From positions 248,001 to 312,000 of the forward strand of contig CANQUQ010000001.1 of the NCBI GenBank assembly GCA_947627115.1: a DNA stretch of 64,000 nucleotides, in the 5' to 3' direction. Made by a program: the position numbers and the translations under genes. The notes under the pieces were generated by a model. It had not been told where the DNA came from. It saw only the letters and a program-made list of their open reading frames with translations, and did no database searches. How positions within the stretch are numbered: the first letter of the stretch is position 1; every line of letters begins with the position of its first letter. This DNA is from an uncultured Acetatifactor sp. (GTDB taxonomy: Bacteria > Bacillota > Clostridia > Lachnospirales > Lachnospiraceae). Shown one piece after another: positions 7,594-17,668 of this stretch.

Positions 7594-9764
7594 AACCTGT
7601 AGACAGCGATCCTGTCCTGCACTCTTGTTACCTTGACACCGCGCACCTGCTTTGCGGTCCAGTGCTTACCGTTTATTTCAATCATGGTTCCGTCATATAT
7701 CGTATCGTGAACGATCACATGGGCATGCTTTACCGCCTTTATTTCATTCTCCATGTCATTCTTGGCTGCCGCCAGCGCATCTACGTCCTTTTCCTTGGTA
7801 AAGATAGCGCTCTCGATCTTTAAATACATGTCCATGGTGTTGCGGACCTCCGGCGGATATTTCTCGTGAAAATCCGCGTAGGCATTCCGAAGTATCTCAA
7901 GCTGTTTGTTCGCCTCCGCGATCCGCTCTTCCACATCCTTCAGCTTCATGGAAATCTCATTGTTCTCTCCCAGACGCAGTATTGTGGAAATTCCCGCTCT
8001 GTTCCCGGCATAAGTCACATCCATGGCGATCCTGGCATACGCCGTTCCGCCTGCCAGCTGACCGTTCCTGCCGCTGATGACGATCCTATTTTCGGAGTGC
8101 AGATCACAGTTCAGGCAGTAGCCCGCCTGAATCTCATTGCCCGCATACACCTGGCAGGACTCGAAAAAATTGCTGTGCACATCCTTCGCTGCCTTGATAT
8201 GGCCGACGCCGTTGCCGTTCACGCCCTGCTTTACAAAAACATTTCCCTCAATGCTTTCAATGCTGGCGGACTCCACATAGCCGTTGACCACTACGTCGCC
8301 CGTGGCCTGTACCGCCACACCCATACTGACATTTCCTTCAATATATATGCTGCCGTCAAAGGTAACATTTCCCGTCGCCAGACTTACTTCGTCTATCGTC
8401 AGAGTCTTATCTATGTCTAATCTGTTACCATGCAGCTCAATGCGGCCGCTTACGTTCGCCGTATAAGTCTTCTTATCCTCCGACAGCGTAAAGCCTTTTC
8501 CTATGAGCACGCTGCGCTCGCGGCCCTTTCTGGGGGGAAGCTCCCTGCCGGTGACCGTGAAGCCGCAGGCTCCCATCTCCGCGCCGTGATAGACGGCGAT
8601 GCGCTGGCCCGCCTGCACGAACTCGAACCACTCTATCTCGGAGAAGTCCACAGAGCCGTCGGGCAGCAGCTTGGGCTGTCTGTCAAGATCGGTCTTAAAA
8701 AAGTATTCATACCAGCCGTCCGGTCCTTCCGTGGCAGGCTTTCCCTTGGCGATCATGACAGTGGCGTCACGAAATTTTCCCTTCAGCAGCCTGTTGATCT
8801 CCGGCTCCAGTATACCGTATCTGATCCCGCTGAACTGCAGCGCCTTCATGACCTGTGACTTTGAGAGCCTGCTGCTGTCGGGAACAAAGATGAACGCTTC
8901 CATCTCATCGCTGCTGACGGTGATGGACAGATCGTCGAAATTCCCGTAATGCGTCTCCTCATCGGTCAGAAATGCGATGTCGTGGTCCTGGAGCGCCAGG
9001 CGCTTTTTCCGCATATCTGCGGCAGTATACATCAATGTGTGGTAGGAGCTGATATCAATGCCGTTCTCCAGCCCCAGACGGATCTCCTGCATCTGCTGCC
9101 ACTCATACAGAGGATTGGCGTAGCAGGACACATCGATACGGTTCTCCATGCCCAGACGAATCTCCCGCATCTGCTGCCAGTTGAAATCTACCTTCGCATA
9201 GCAGGACACGTCCAGTCCCTTTTCCAGGCCGTCGCATATCTCCCGGATAGAAACGCCGCGCAGCCCCTTGTTCAGGTACGGAACAATGTTCAGGCGTTTC
9301 TCCAGTGCGATCCTGATCTGTTCCAGCTGTTCGGCATCATAGCCCTGCTGAATATATTCCACAATGTATATTTTGGAGAGAAGTGCCTTTCGCAGCTCCC
9401 TGAGCACACCGGCGTCCATCTTGGCATAGTTGGCCAGATTAATGCCGCTTTTCAGGCCCAGTCTGATCTGACGCATTCGGTCATACGAAATAGATGGGTT
9501 GGCATACACGGATATATCCACCCCATCCTGAAGCCCCCGCCGGATCTCCTCCATCTGGAACCAGTCATATTCCACGGAAGCATAGACTTCGACCGGGAGT
9601 CTCTCTATCTGTCCGAGCCGAATCTGACGCATCTGGATGGCAAAAAATTCTTTCTTGGCATACACAGAGATATCAAGGCCAAGCTCAAGACCATCTTGTA
9701 TTTCATTAATTTGATCCAGCGTAAAGCCAGCATCCAGATAATATTCCTGTTCTTCCTTAGTCAT
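7590..9764 (-). CDS. DUF342/FapA-like polymer-binding protein with N-terminal ~26-aa repeats
   Basis: C-terminal half resembles DUF342 (GNVTFDGSIYIEGNVSMGVAVQATGDVVVNGYVESASIESIEGNVFVKQGVNG); residues ~10-265 carry repeats of type QMxEIRxGLExGxDVSxYA. Confidence 0.85.
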   Translation of the reverse strand: MTKEEQEYYLDAGFTLDQINEIQDGLELGLDISVYAKKEFFAIQMRQIRLGQIERLPVEVYASVEYDWFQMEEIRRGLQDGVDISVYANPSISYDRMRQIRLGLKSGINLANYAKMDAGVLRELRKALLSKIYIVEYIQQGYDAEQLEQIRIALEKRLNIVPYLNKGLRGVSIREICDGLEKGLDVSCYAKVDFNWQQMREIRLGMENRIDVSCYANPLYEWQQMQEIRLGLENGIDISSYHTLMYTAADMRKKRLALQDHDIAFLTDEETHYGNFDDLSITVSSDEMEAFIFVPDSSRLSKSQVMKALQFSGIRYGILEPEINRLLKGKFRDATVMIAKGKPATEGPDGWYEYFFKTDLDRQPKLLPDGSVDFSEIEWFEFVQAGQRIAVYHGAEMGACGFTVTGRELPPRKGRERSVLIGKGFTLSEDKKTYTANVSGRIELHGNRLDIDKTLTIDEVSLATGNVTFDGSIYIEGNVSMGVAVQATGDVVVNGYVESASIESIEGNVFVKQGVNGNGVGHIKAAKDVHSNFFESCQVYAGNEIQAGYCLNCDLHSENRIVISGRNGQLAGGTAYARIAMDVTYAGNRAGISTILRLGENNEISMKLKDVEERIAEANKQLEILRNAYADFHEKYPPEVRNTMDMYLKIESAIFTKEKDVDALAAAKNDMENEIKAVKHAHVIVHDTIYDGTMIEINGKHWTAKQVRGVKVTRVQDRIAVYRL

Positions 9765-9782
9765 GTTCCCTCGTCAGATGGA

Positions 9783-10136
9783 TCAGCCATTTTGCAGTTC
9801 CTGCAGCAGAGCGATCGTCCGCTGATATTCTTCTCTCACTTTTTGCAAAAGCTCTTCATTGTCCGGCCTGCCTCCGTCACGCAGAGCCTCCGTCAGTTCC
9901 TCGCTCGCCTCATACAGCTTGGTAAAACCAAGATTCAGGCTCACTCCCTTCAGAGTATGAGCCGCACGGAAGGCATCATTGTAATTTCCTACTTCCATAG
10001 ATTGCTCCAGCAGTTCAAAGCTGTCATCTGCCAAAAATTTCAGCGCGAACTTTTCCACCAGCTTTTCACTGCACAGCCGTCCAAGAGTTCCTTCAAAATC
10101 CCCGTTCAATTTTGCGTAACATTCCTGTAATGTCAT
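9783..10136 (-). CDS. HPt domain phosphotransfer protein
   Basis: MTLQECYAKLNGDFEGTLGRLCSEKLVEKFALKFLADDSFELLEQSMEVGNYNDAFRAAHTLKGVSLNLGFTKLYEASEELTEALR; HTLKG is the HPt phospho-His motif; AAGGAGG precedes ATG at 10136. Confidence 0.9.
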   Translation of the reverse strand: MTLQECYAKLNGDFEGTLGRLCSEKLVEKFALKFLADDSFELLEQSMEVGNYNDAFRAAHTLKGVSLNLGFTKLYEASEELTEALRDGGRPDNEELLQKVREEYQRTIALLQELQNG

Positions 10137-10230
10137 ACATCCTCCTTGGCACAAATAAATCACACCGCTGATTTAAGTAGAATTGATGCTTTTATTATAT
10201 TATATTCCGCACAAAAATAGCAAGACCTTT

Positions 10231-10734
10231 TCATAAATGTGTGCCGTCCCAATCCAGGCGGTGCAAACGGCCTTTTCTCTGCATTTTTTCATATCCGTTC
10301 TGCCTCAGTGCCTCATACAGCACTATGGCGACAGAATTTGACAGATTTAAAGAACGGATGGCGGGGAGCATGGGAATCCGAATACAGCTTTCCTCATGCT
10401 CCACCAAAATTTCTTCCGGTATGCCGGCGCTTTCCTTGCCGAACATGATAAAATCGTCGGGCCCGTAGGAGACCTCCGAGTAAATACGCCGGGCCTTTGT
10501 GGTGGCCATCCATATCTTGACGCCCGGATTGCAGGATTGAAATTCCTGAAAATTTGTATATCTGCGCACATTCAGCAACGGCCAATAGTCCATGCCCGCA
10601 CGCTTCAGAGATTTTTCGTCCAGGCAAAAGCCCAGCGGTTCGATCAGATGCAGCGCCGTGCCGGTGGCCACGCAGGTCCGCCCGATGTTTCCGGTATTTC
10701 CCGGTATCTCCGGCTGATGTAATACAATGTTCAT
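10231..10734 (-). CDS. trmL: tRNA (cytidine/uridine-34 2'-O)-methyltransferase TrmL (SPOUT)
   Basis: MNIVLHQPEIPGNTGNIGRTCVATGTALHLIEPLGF...MFGKESAGIPEEIL...IRSLNLSNSVAIVLYEALRQ. Confidence 0.93.
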   Translation of the reverse strand: MNIVLHQPEIPGNTGNIGRTCVATGTALHLIEPLGFCLDEKSLKRAGMDYWPLLNVRRYTNFQEFQSCNPGVKIWMATTKARRIYSEVSYGPDDFIMFGKESAGIPEEILVEHEESCIRIPMLPAIRSLNLSNSVAIVLYEALRQNGYEKMQRKGRLHRLDWDGTHL

Positions 10735-11909
10735 GACGGTTCCTCTCGGAGCTTTTGCACGAACCGTTCCAGCCTGCCGATGGCTACCTTAAGATTTTTC
10801 AGAGAGTAGGCATAGGAGATCCTCAGAAATCCCTCGCCGCTGTCGCCGAACGCTGTCCCCGGCACCACCGCCACCTTCTCCTCCGCCAGGAACCTGGAAG
10901 CGAACTCATCGCTGGTCATGCCGAACTGCCTGATGGAAGGGAACACATAAAAAGCGCCGTAGGGCTCGAAGCATTCCAGTCCCATCTCCTTAAATGCGTG
11001 GAGAAGATATCTTCTTCTCTGGTCATATGCCGTGCGCATCTGTGCAATATCCTCATCGCCGTTCTTCAGGGCATCCACCGCCGCATACTGGCTGGTGGTG
11101 GGCGCGCACATGATGGCGAACTGGTGTATCTTGGTCATCTGTTGGATAATATCCGCAGGACCGCAGGCATAACCCAGTCTCCAACCGGTCATGGCGTAGG
11201 CCTTGGAGAAACCGTTGATCAGGATGGTCCGTTCCTTCATGCCCGGAAGGCTGGCCACGGATACATGCTTTCCCTTGTAGGTCAGCTCCCCGTAGATCTC
11301 ATCGGACATGACGATCAGGTCATGCTTCCGCACGACCTCGGCAATGGCTTCCAGATCCTCCTTCTCCATGATGGCGCCTGTGGGATTGTTCGGGAAGGGC
11401 AGAATCAGGACCTTCGTCTTATCGGTGATGGCATCCTCCAGCTCCTTTGCCGTCAGGCGGAATTCATTCTCCGCCTTCAGATCGATGATCACAGGTCTTG
11501 CGCCCGCCAGAACAGCACAGGGCTCGTAGGACACATAGCTCGGCTGAGGTATCAGCACCTCGTCTCCGGGGTTGATCAGGGCCCGCAGTCCGATATCGAT
11601 GGCCTCGGAGCCGCCCACGGTGATCAGCACTTCATGGGCCGCGTCGTAGGTGATCCCCTGTTTTCTGTACAGATAATTACAGATTTCCTGACGGAGCTCC
11701 ATCAGCCCGGAATTGGATGTGTAGAACGTCCGGCCCTTCTCCAGGGAGTAAATGCCTTCGTCCCGAATGTGCCACGGCGTGTCAAAATCGGGCTCGCCCA
11801 CGCCCAGGGAGATCACCTCCGGATCGTTCATCTCACTGACAATATCAAAAAATTTCCGTATGCCGGAAGGCTTAATGTTCACAACAACTCCTGACAGCAG
11901 ATTTCTCAT
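10731..11909 (-). CDS. Fold-type I PLP-dependent aminotransferase (class I/II)
   Basis: SLGVGEPDFDTPWHI...VGGSEAIDIGLRALINPGDEVLIPQPSYVSYEP...PFPNNPTGAIM...SDEIYGELTY...LINGFSKAYAMTGWRLGY. Confidence 0.95.
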   Translation of the reverse strand: MRNLLSGVVVNIKPSGIRKFFDIVSEMNDPEVISLGVGEPDFDTPWHIRDEGIYSLEKGRTFYTSNSGLMELRQEICNYLYRKQGITYDAAHEVLITVGGSEAIDIGLRALINPGDEVLIPQPSYVSYEPCAVLAGARPVIIDLKAENEFRLTAKELEDAITDKTKVLILPFPNNPTGAIMEKEDLEAIAEVVRKHDLIVMSDEIYGELTYKGKHVSVASLPGMKERTILINGFSKAYAMTGWRLGYACGPADIIQQMTKIHQFAIMCAPTTSQYAAVDALKNGDEDIAQMRTAYDQRRRYLLHAFKEMGLECFEPYGAFYVFPSIRQFGMTSDEFASRFLAEEKVAVVPGTAFGDSGEGFLRISYAYSLKNLKVAIGRLERFVQKLREEPS

Positions 11910-12442
11910 GGCGTGATTATCTCTCTTTCGTCTTCTTTTTTCTGTACGATCTCACAACCGTGATCCTTGTATTTCTTCAAAATAAAATGGGTGGCGGTGC
12001 TGAGTACGGCATCCAGGGTAGACAGCTTTTCCGACACGAAGGTGGATACCTCCCGAAGCGTCTTGCCCTCCAAAATGACCATAAGGTCAAAGCCGCCGGA
12101 GATCAGATATACACTTTGCACCTCAGGATACTTGTAGATCCGCTCAGCGACACTGTCAAAGCCCTGTCCCCGCTGGGGCGCTACCCGCACCTCGATCAGT
12201 GCGGTGACCTTTTCTATCGAGGTCTTTTCCCAGTTGATCAGAGTGTGGTATCCGCAGATAATGCCCTCCGCTTCCATAGCTGCGATCTCATTCACGACAT
12301 CGATCTCTTCCGCTCCCAGAAGGACGGCCAGTTCCTTTAGATCAATACGGCTGTTGTTCTCTATCACCGCGAGTAATTCTTCTCTCATTCTTTCCTCTCT
12401 TTCCGCCGCCTGCGCGGCATAAATCATCGCATTGCCGTTCAT
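11906..12442 (-). CDS. Lrp/AsnC family transcriptional regulator
   Basis: REELLAVIENNSRIDLKELAVLLGAEEIDVVNEIAAMEAEGIICGYHTLINW...VYLISGGFDLMVILEGKTLREVSTFVSEKLSTLDAVLSTATHFILKKYK. Confidence 0.9.
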   Translation of the reverse strand: MNGNAMIYAAQAAEREERMREELLAVIENNSRIDLKELAVLLGAEEIDVVNEIAAMEAEGIICGYHTLINWEKTSIEKVTALIEVRVAPQRGQGFDSVAERIYKYPEVQSVYLISGGFDLMVILEGKTLREVSTFVSEKLSTLDAVLSTATHFILKKYKDHGCEIVQKKEDEREIITP

Positions 12443-13494
12443 ATTTTCGGCACTGCCGCTTTTTCGCTCATAAACCGATACAGTTCGTCTGTTCCGGGAC
12501 GATCCATATATCGGATCTCATCCCCGTTCCGAAAGATCCGGTCATTGCTGTCCGTCACCTTTCCCACGACCGTCGCCGGGATTCCCCTACGGTTCAGACC
12601 GGCCGCCAGGCCGGGACCGTCCTGCGCAGTCATGACCAGGCAGCCGCCTGACAGCAGCCTGTAGGGATTGATCTGGCAGTACTCGCAGACCTCCACGGTC
12701 TCCTGCCTCAGCGGCAGTTTTTTTAAGTCTATGGTCAGTCCGACGCCCGCGCCCTCCGCCAGCTCCCAGAGAGCGGCAAAAATACCTCCCTCCGAGGCGT
12801 CGTGCATGGCGCAAACGCCGGACTCCATGGCGGTGGCTGCCTCCGGCAGCACAGATAAATACCGTCCGAATCCTGCGGCCTCATCCACCAGACGGACGGG
12901 ATAGCGGGAGAGAAGCCTTTCCCGGCAGCATTTTGCCAGATACGCCGTCCCCTCCAGACCGATCCACTTGCTGATCACCACATCCTGTCCGGGGGAGGCC
13001 GCTCTGACCGTATGGCCCGCACAGGCATCCGCCGGGGACATCCTGCCGAAGCCTGTCACCACCGCCACAGGGACGGAAATCTCGCTCATCACACGGCTCT
13101 GCCCTCCGGCCACGCTCATGGAAAGCTCGCTGCACTTTTTCTCCGCCTCCGCCATCAGCGCCTTCAGATCGGATTCCTCTGCGGTCTCCGGAAGAAGCAG
13201 CGTGATCATAGCGGCTGCGGGTCTTGAACCGGCCGCGGCAAGATTATTTGCACATTTCTGTATCAGCCGGCCGACGGTATGCCTGACAGCATATTCGGGC
13301 GGACTGCTCTCCTCATCCCCCTCTACGGTCACTGCGCCCTCCTGCATGCAGGAGACGGTGAGGCCGTCCGAAAAAGAAAAAATGGCGCAGTCTTCCCCTA
13401 TACCTGCGCCGTTTACTATCTCTTTTCTATCTGTCTTCAGCTGTCGTAATACGGAACGTTTTAAAATGTTCCCCGAAATTTTTCCAGTATTCAT
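12439..13494 (-). CDS. AIR synthase-related / HypE-like protein
   Basis: GAGIGEDCAIFSFSDGLTVSCMQEG...MITLLLPETAEESDLKALMAEAEKKCSELSMSVAGGQSRV...MHDASEGGIFAALWELAEGAGVGLTIDLKKLPL; start uncertain (ATG 13494 or upstream TTG 13515). Confidence 0.8.
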   Translation of the reverse strand: MNTGKISGNILKRSVLRQLKTDRKEIVNGAGIGEDCAIFSFSDGLTVSCMQEGAVTVEGDEESSPPEYAVRHTVGRLIQKCANNLAAAGSRPAAAMITLLLPETAEESDLKALMAEAEKKCSELSMSVAGGQSRVMSEISVPVAVVTGFGRMSPADACAGHTVRAASPGQDVVISKWIGLEGTAYLAKCCRERLLSRYPVRLVDEAAGFGRYLSVLPEAATAMESGVCAMHDASEGGIFAALWELAEGAGVGLTIDLKKLPLRQETVEVCEYCQINPYRLLSGGCLVMTAQDGPGLAAGLNRRGIPATVVGKVTDSNDRIFRNGDEIRYMDRPGTDELYRFMSEKAAVPKI

Positions 13495-13537
13495 TTCCCG
13501 GCGATCCTCCGGCAATCCTTATGTAAAGCCTATGCTT

Positions 13538-15001
13538 CTACTGCGCTGCCTCCGGAGCGGCAGCCGCTGTCAGTATCGCGATCACATTTTTTACATGATC
13601 TATGCTGCCTGTGCCGATAGCGGCCATGATCTCCGCATATGCCTGCGGATCGGCGGTGGAGACGCCTACAGTGGCGCTTCGGGGCACCATTTTGTAGCTG
13701 CTGCTGTTGACCTGGGTACGGCTGACCTCCACGCCGTCCTGCGTCACGACCTTCCACAGCCTGGCCTTATATCCGATATGGGCGCTCTCGGTGCTGATAT
13801 AGCCGATGGGCTGTGAGGCATCCGCATAAATATTGTCTGCGGGAGGATAGTTCACCTCCAGCACTTCACTCACATAGCGCACCTGATAGCCTTCCGCTCT
13901 TGTCTCTTTTCCGTAAATATTGAAGGTAATGTGCTTGTTCTGTGTATAGCCCTCTATATAGATGGGATAATCCAGATTGTTGACGAACTTAAAATCCTTG
14001 CCGGAGCTCTCGGCAATGGCCGCATCGGCGGAAGGCTCCACGTAGGTGACGATCATGGAGTGATTATGGCGCTCCGTCACCTCCAGCTCGGCGTTCAGCA
14101 CGGCGTTGTAGAGCGTGGTGGAAACCTGGCATATTCCCCCGCCCAGACTGTCCACCACCTTGCCGTTGAGATAGGAACCTGCCATATGATATCCGTTCGC
14201 GGCCGTAAAAGGAGTGACTACATCACAGGCGGAAAATTCTTCGCCGGGATACACGATGGCTCCGTTGATCAGGGCACAGCCGTTTTCCACGTTGGCGCTT
14301 CTGGCGCCGTTGGAGGTGGTGTATGACGTTGTGCAGGAGCCTAATACGTCCTGCACCGCCGACAGCTCCTCCGCGCTTCCTCTCGGTTCCTCCACTGCCA
14401 CATCCAGCTCAATGGTGCAGGGCATATAGTCCCAGCCGTCGGTCAGACGGTTCACAATCTTGTCTATGGAGGTCTCTACATCCAGCGAATATCCGGTCTT
14501 GCCCTCGATGACCTGGAACTGCCCGTTTTCACGGACCAGGGATGCATCCACGGCCTCCGTATCATACTGTGTACACTCACGAATGAGGACATCGTTGACC
14601 GCCTGCAGATCGAAGGAAAGCTCAATGGGATATACCTTGTTTTCATGCTCCAGATCCTTCAGGATCTTGTACCGTTCAATGACGTTGCCCTTGGTGCCCA
14701 GCTGCACAGCCTCATCCACCAGTTCGGGATTGCCCCAGGAAATTCCCAGGTCTCCGGCGCTCACCGTCACCTGATTACCGCCGGCCGCCACCAGAACGAT
14801 CTGTACATCCCGCAGACCCTCGACAAATCCTTCCACCGCCTCCGAGGCCTGGTCGGGCGTCATTCCGGACAGATCCACATCCTCGGCGAACACGCCGTTC
14901 TTGATGGTATCCTCCTCCTTTGCCTGCGCCGCAGAGCCAAATACCAGAAAACATGCAAGCGCAAGTACGAGCAGATATCCGCCTTTCATCCTCTTTTTCA
15001 T
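13538..15001 (-). CDS. VanW family secreted protein
   Basis: Signal peptide; NVENGCALINGAIVYPGEEFSACDVVTPFTAANGYHMAGSYLNGKVVDSLGGGICQVSTTLYNAVLNAELEVTERHNHSMIVTYVEPSADAAI. Confidence 0.93.
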   Translation of the reverse strand: MKKRMKGGYLLVLALACFLVFGSAAQAKEEDTIKNGVFAEDVDLSGMTPDQASEAVEGFVEGLRDVQIVLVAAGGNQVTVSAGDLGISWGNPELVDEAVQLGTKGNVIERYKILKDLEHENKVYPIELSFDLQAVNDVLIRECTQYDTEAVDASLVRENGQFQVIEGKTGYSLDVETSIDKIVNRLTDGWDYMPCTIELDVAVEEPRGSAEELSAVQDVLGSCTTSYTTSNGARSANVENGCALINGAIVYPGEEFSACDVVTPFTAANGYHMAGSYLNGKVVDSLGGGICQVSTTLYNAVLNAELEVTERHNHSMIVTYVEPSADAAIAESSGKDFKFVNNLDYPIYIEGYTQNKHITFNIYGKETRAEGYQVRYVSEVLEVNYPPADNIYADASQPIGYISTESAHIGYKARLWKVVTQDGVEVSRTQVNSSSYKMVPRSATVGVSTADPQAYAEIMAAIGTGSIDHVKNVIAILTAAAAPEAAQ

Positions 15002-15066
15002 AATGATACACCTCTTTCCCTCTTCCGGTCCACAGGCTTATAAGCTTTGAAGCAGAACGCGTTGAA

Positions 15067-15174
15067 TTAGTACAAAAAATATGTTAAAGTGGGGATGACC
15101 ATGGCAATCACAAGCACCAGGATGATCACCGCCGAAACACAGCGTCTGGTTTTTTTATTGTTCATATTCAACAT
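15067..15174 (-). CDS. Small hydrophobic membrane protein (35 aa)
   Basis: MLNMNNKKTRRCVSAVIILVLVIAMVIPTLTYFLY; AAGGAG SD 7 nt upstream of ATG at 15174. Confidence 0.65.
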   Translation of the reverse strand: MLNMNNKKTRRCVSAVIILVLVIAMVIPTLTYFLY

Positions 15175-15230
15175 GAGATTGCTCCTTACATCAACAAAAT
15201 TACATGGAAAACTCTGAAAGGATATTATAT

Positions 15231-15848
15231 ATGACTTTCCTTCTTTTGGCAAGCGCAATCATCATTATTCTCATATCTTTCAATGTAAAGCGGCAGAAAA
15301 AGATCAAGGCCCTGAAAGAAGATGCCTTTTGGGCGAGAGAGCACCGCGCCAATTCCGTGCGCCGCAAATCATTGGACGGGCTGAACTATATCTCTATACC
15401 TCTTGAGAATTTTCCTACCCACGTGCTGCAGCAGGATGAGGTCGTTTCGGAATGCATTGAGCTCCTGGAGTCGTTGACCTCACAAAAGATCGTAAATCTG
15501 ACCGGTTACTCCAACACGGACCTGAAGCTGGAATACGGCACTGCCAATATCACTCTGCTGTCCGAGTACGATCAGAACTATACCCTGCTGGTACGCACTC
15601 TGCAGAAATGGGCCGATGTGCTCATTGAGACCGGATACATGGAGGAGGCCTCCGTATTAATGGAATATGCCGTCAGCATCGGTACGGATGTGAGCCGCAC
15701 ATATTATGAACTGGCAAAATACTGGGATTATCAGGGTGAGAGAGAACAGATCCGGCGGCTGAAAAAACAGGCCGAGGCTATCCGTTCCTCCAACGGCCGC
15801 ATCATACGGCGGCACCTGGACGCGGAGTATCCGGATTTCCGGCTTTGA
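15231..15848 (+). CDS. N-terminally membrane-anchored protein of unknown function
   Basis: MTFLLLASAIIIILISFNVKRQKKIKALKEDAFWAREHRAN...; SD AAAGGA upstream of ATG 15231, preferred over ATG 15204. Confidence 0.7.
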   Translation: MTFLLLASAIIIILISFNVKRQKKIKALKEDAFWAREHRANSVRRKSLDGLNYISIPLENFPTHVLQQDEVVSECIELLESLTSQKIVNLTGYSNTDLKLEYGTANITLLSEYDQNYTLLVRTLQKWADVLIETGYMEEASVLMEYAVSIGTDVSRTYYELAKYWDYQGEREQIRRLKKQAEAIRSSNGRIIRRHLDAEYPDFRL

Positions 15849-16042
15849 GCCTTCCGCAGTCCCGTTGTATCCGGGGCGGTGCCGGGTCAGGATCTTGTCC
15901 GTCAACGGACCGGCTCCGCTTCTGCTCCGCGGTCCGTTCCGACATCCTGTATCATCTTATGCCGCTTCACCGATCAATATGACTTATTTTTTGAGATTCC
16001 GGGCGGGCGCGCCCGCTTTCCCCATAAACCGGACGGTCTCTC

Positions 16043-17629
16043 CTACAGCATCCGCAGGAAACGGTCAAAGGCCGCCTGTCCCTCAGGCGTCCTCTTGTAG
16101 ACGCCGGCATCCTCCAGCACCTCCATGAACACCAGCCCCACTTCCTTCTCAATGATCTCATCGATATTGGAGGCGTCTACCTTCTCATATGCTTTCAGGA
16201 ATTTCTCCGCCCAATCCGCATGCTTTTCCAATTCCTCATCGGCCCTTAAATTTTCTCCCGCCAAGATCGCCTCCTTCAGACGGGCAAGCTCGTCCTTCAG
16301 GCGGGCCGGCAGCACGGCCAGTCCCATGACTTCAATGAGACCGATATTTTCTTTCTTGATATGATGCAGTCCGGCGTGGGGATGAAACACGCCCAGCGGA
16401 TGCTCCTGCGTGGTAATATTGTTGCGCAGCACCAGATCCAGCTCGAACTCCGTTCCGCGTTTTCTGGCGATGGGCGTGATCGTGTTGTGAGGCTCGCCCT
16501 CCGTACGGGCATAGATAAAAGCGGCTTCGTCGGTATGATCCCGCCACCTGTCCAGGATCCTGACCGCCAGCTCTACAATGCGGTCCGTATCTCTGCCGCT
16601 CAGCCGGATCACGGACATGGGCCAGCGGACCACGCCTGCGGCCACATCCTCAAAATCCTTTATCACAAGGCTTCTCTCCACGGGAGCCTTTGCCATGGCG
16701 AACTCATAGTGGCCGCCCTGGAAATGGTCATGACTCAGGATCGATCCTCCCACGATCGGGAGATCGGCATTTGACCCCACAAAGTAGTGGGGGAACAGCT
16801 TCACAAAATCAAACAATCTGCAAAAGGTGGACCTGTCGATCTTCATGGGCACATGCCGGGAATTGAACACGATACAGTGCTCATTGTAATAAACATAGGG
16901 AGAATACTGGAACCCCCACCTGTCGCCGCCAACGGTCACCGGGATGATGCGATGGTTCTGTCTTGCAGGATGATCTATCCGGCCGGCATAGCCTTCGTTC
17001 TCCCAACACAGTTGACATTGGGGATAGCCGGACTGCCCGGCCCGTTTAGCTGCGGCGATGGCCCTGGGATCCTTCTCCGGCTTCGACAGATTGATGGTAA
17101 TGTCCAGATCGCCGTATTTTGTAGGAACGATCCATTTCCTGTCTTTTTTGATGCGATATCTTCTGATATAGTCAGAATCGCCGCTGAATTTATAATAGTA
17201 ATCGGTAGCGGCTTCGGGAGAGACCGTCTCATACAGCCGGTAAAATTCGGAGATCACTTGGCTGGGCCTGGGCAGCAGAAGATTCATGACCTTGGTATCG
17301 AACAGGTCTCTGTAAACGACACTGTTGTCAGGTATGAGTCCCCTCTCAAAGGCATAATCGCATATATTGTTCAATATTTCTTCCAGCTCCTCGGCATCCG
17401 CCTGTCCCGATCCGAACGTTGCCTGTCTGGATTCGGCCACCCTCCGCTCGGATTCGGTCGTTGGCTGTCCGAATCCAGTCATGACATGCTTGCCATTTTC
17501 TGCCGGCCCCTCCAGACCGAACAGCTCCAGCAGCCGGTTGAATGTGTAGATCTCATCCTCCTTGGGCACCAGTCCTGTTCTCAGTCCGTAAGCCACCAGC
17601 CGCTTGATATCGGATTGAATCTCTTCCAT
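16043..17629 (-). CDS. galT: Galactose-1-phosphate uridylyltransferase (type 2)
   Basis: [38 protein letters not shown]...[25 protein letters not shown]-like block...[28 protein letters not shown] before ATG 17629. Confidence 0.95.
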   Translation of the reverse strand: [528 protein letters not shown]

Positions 17630-17668
17630 CTGTCTCCTCCAAAATAACAATGGGTCCGTCAACACCGC

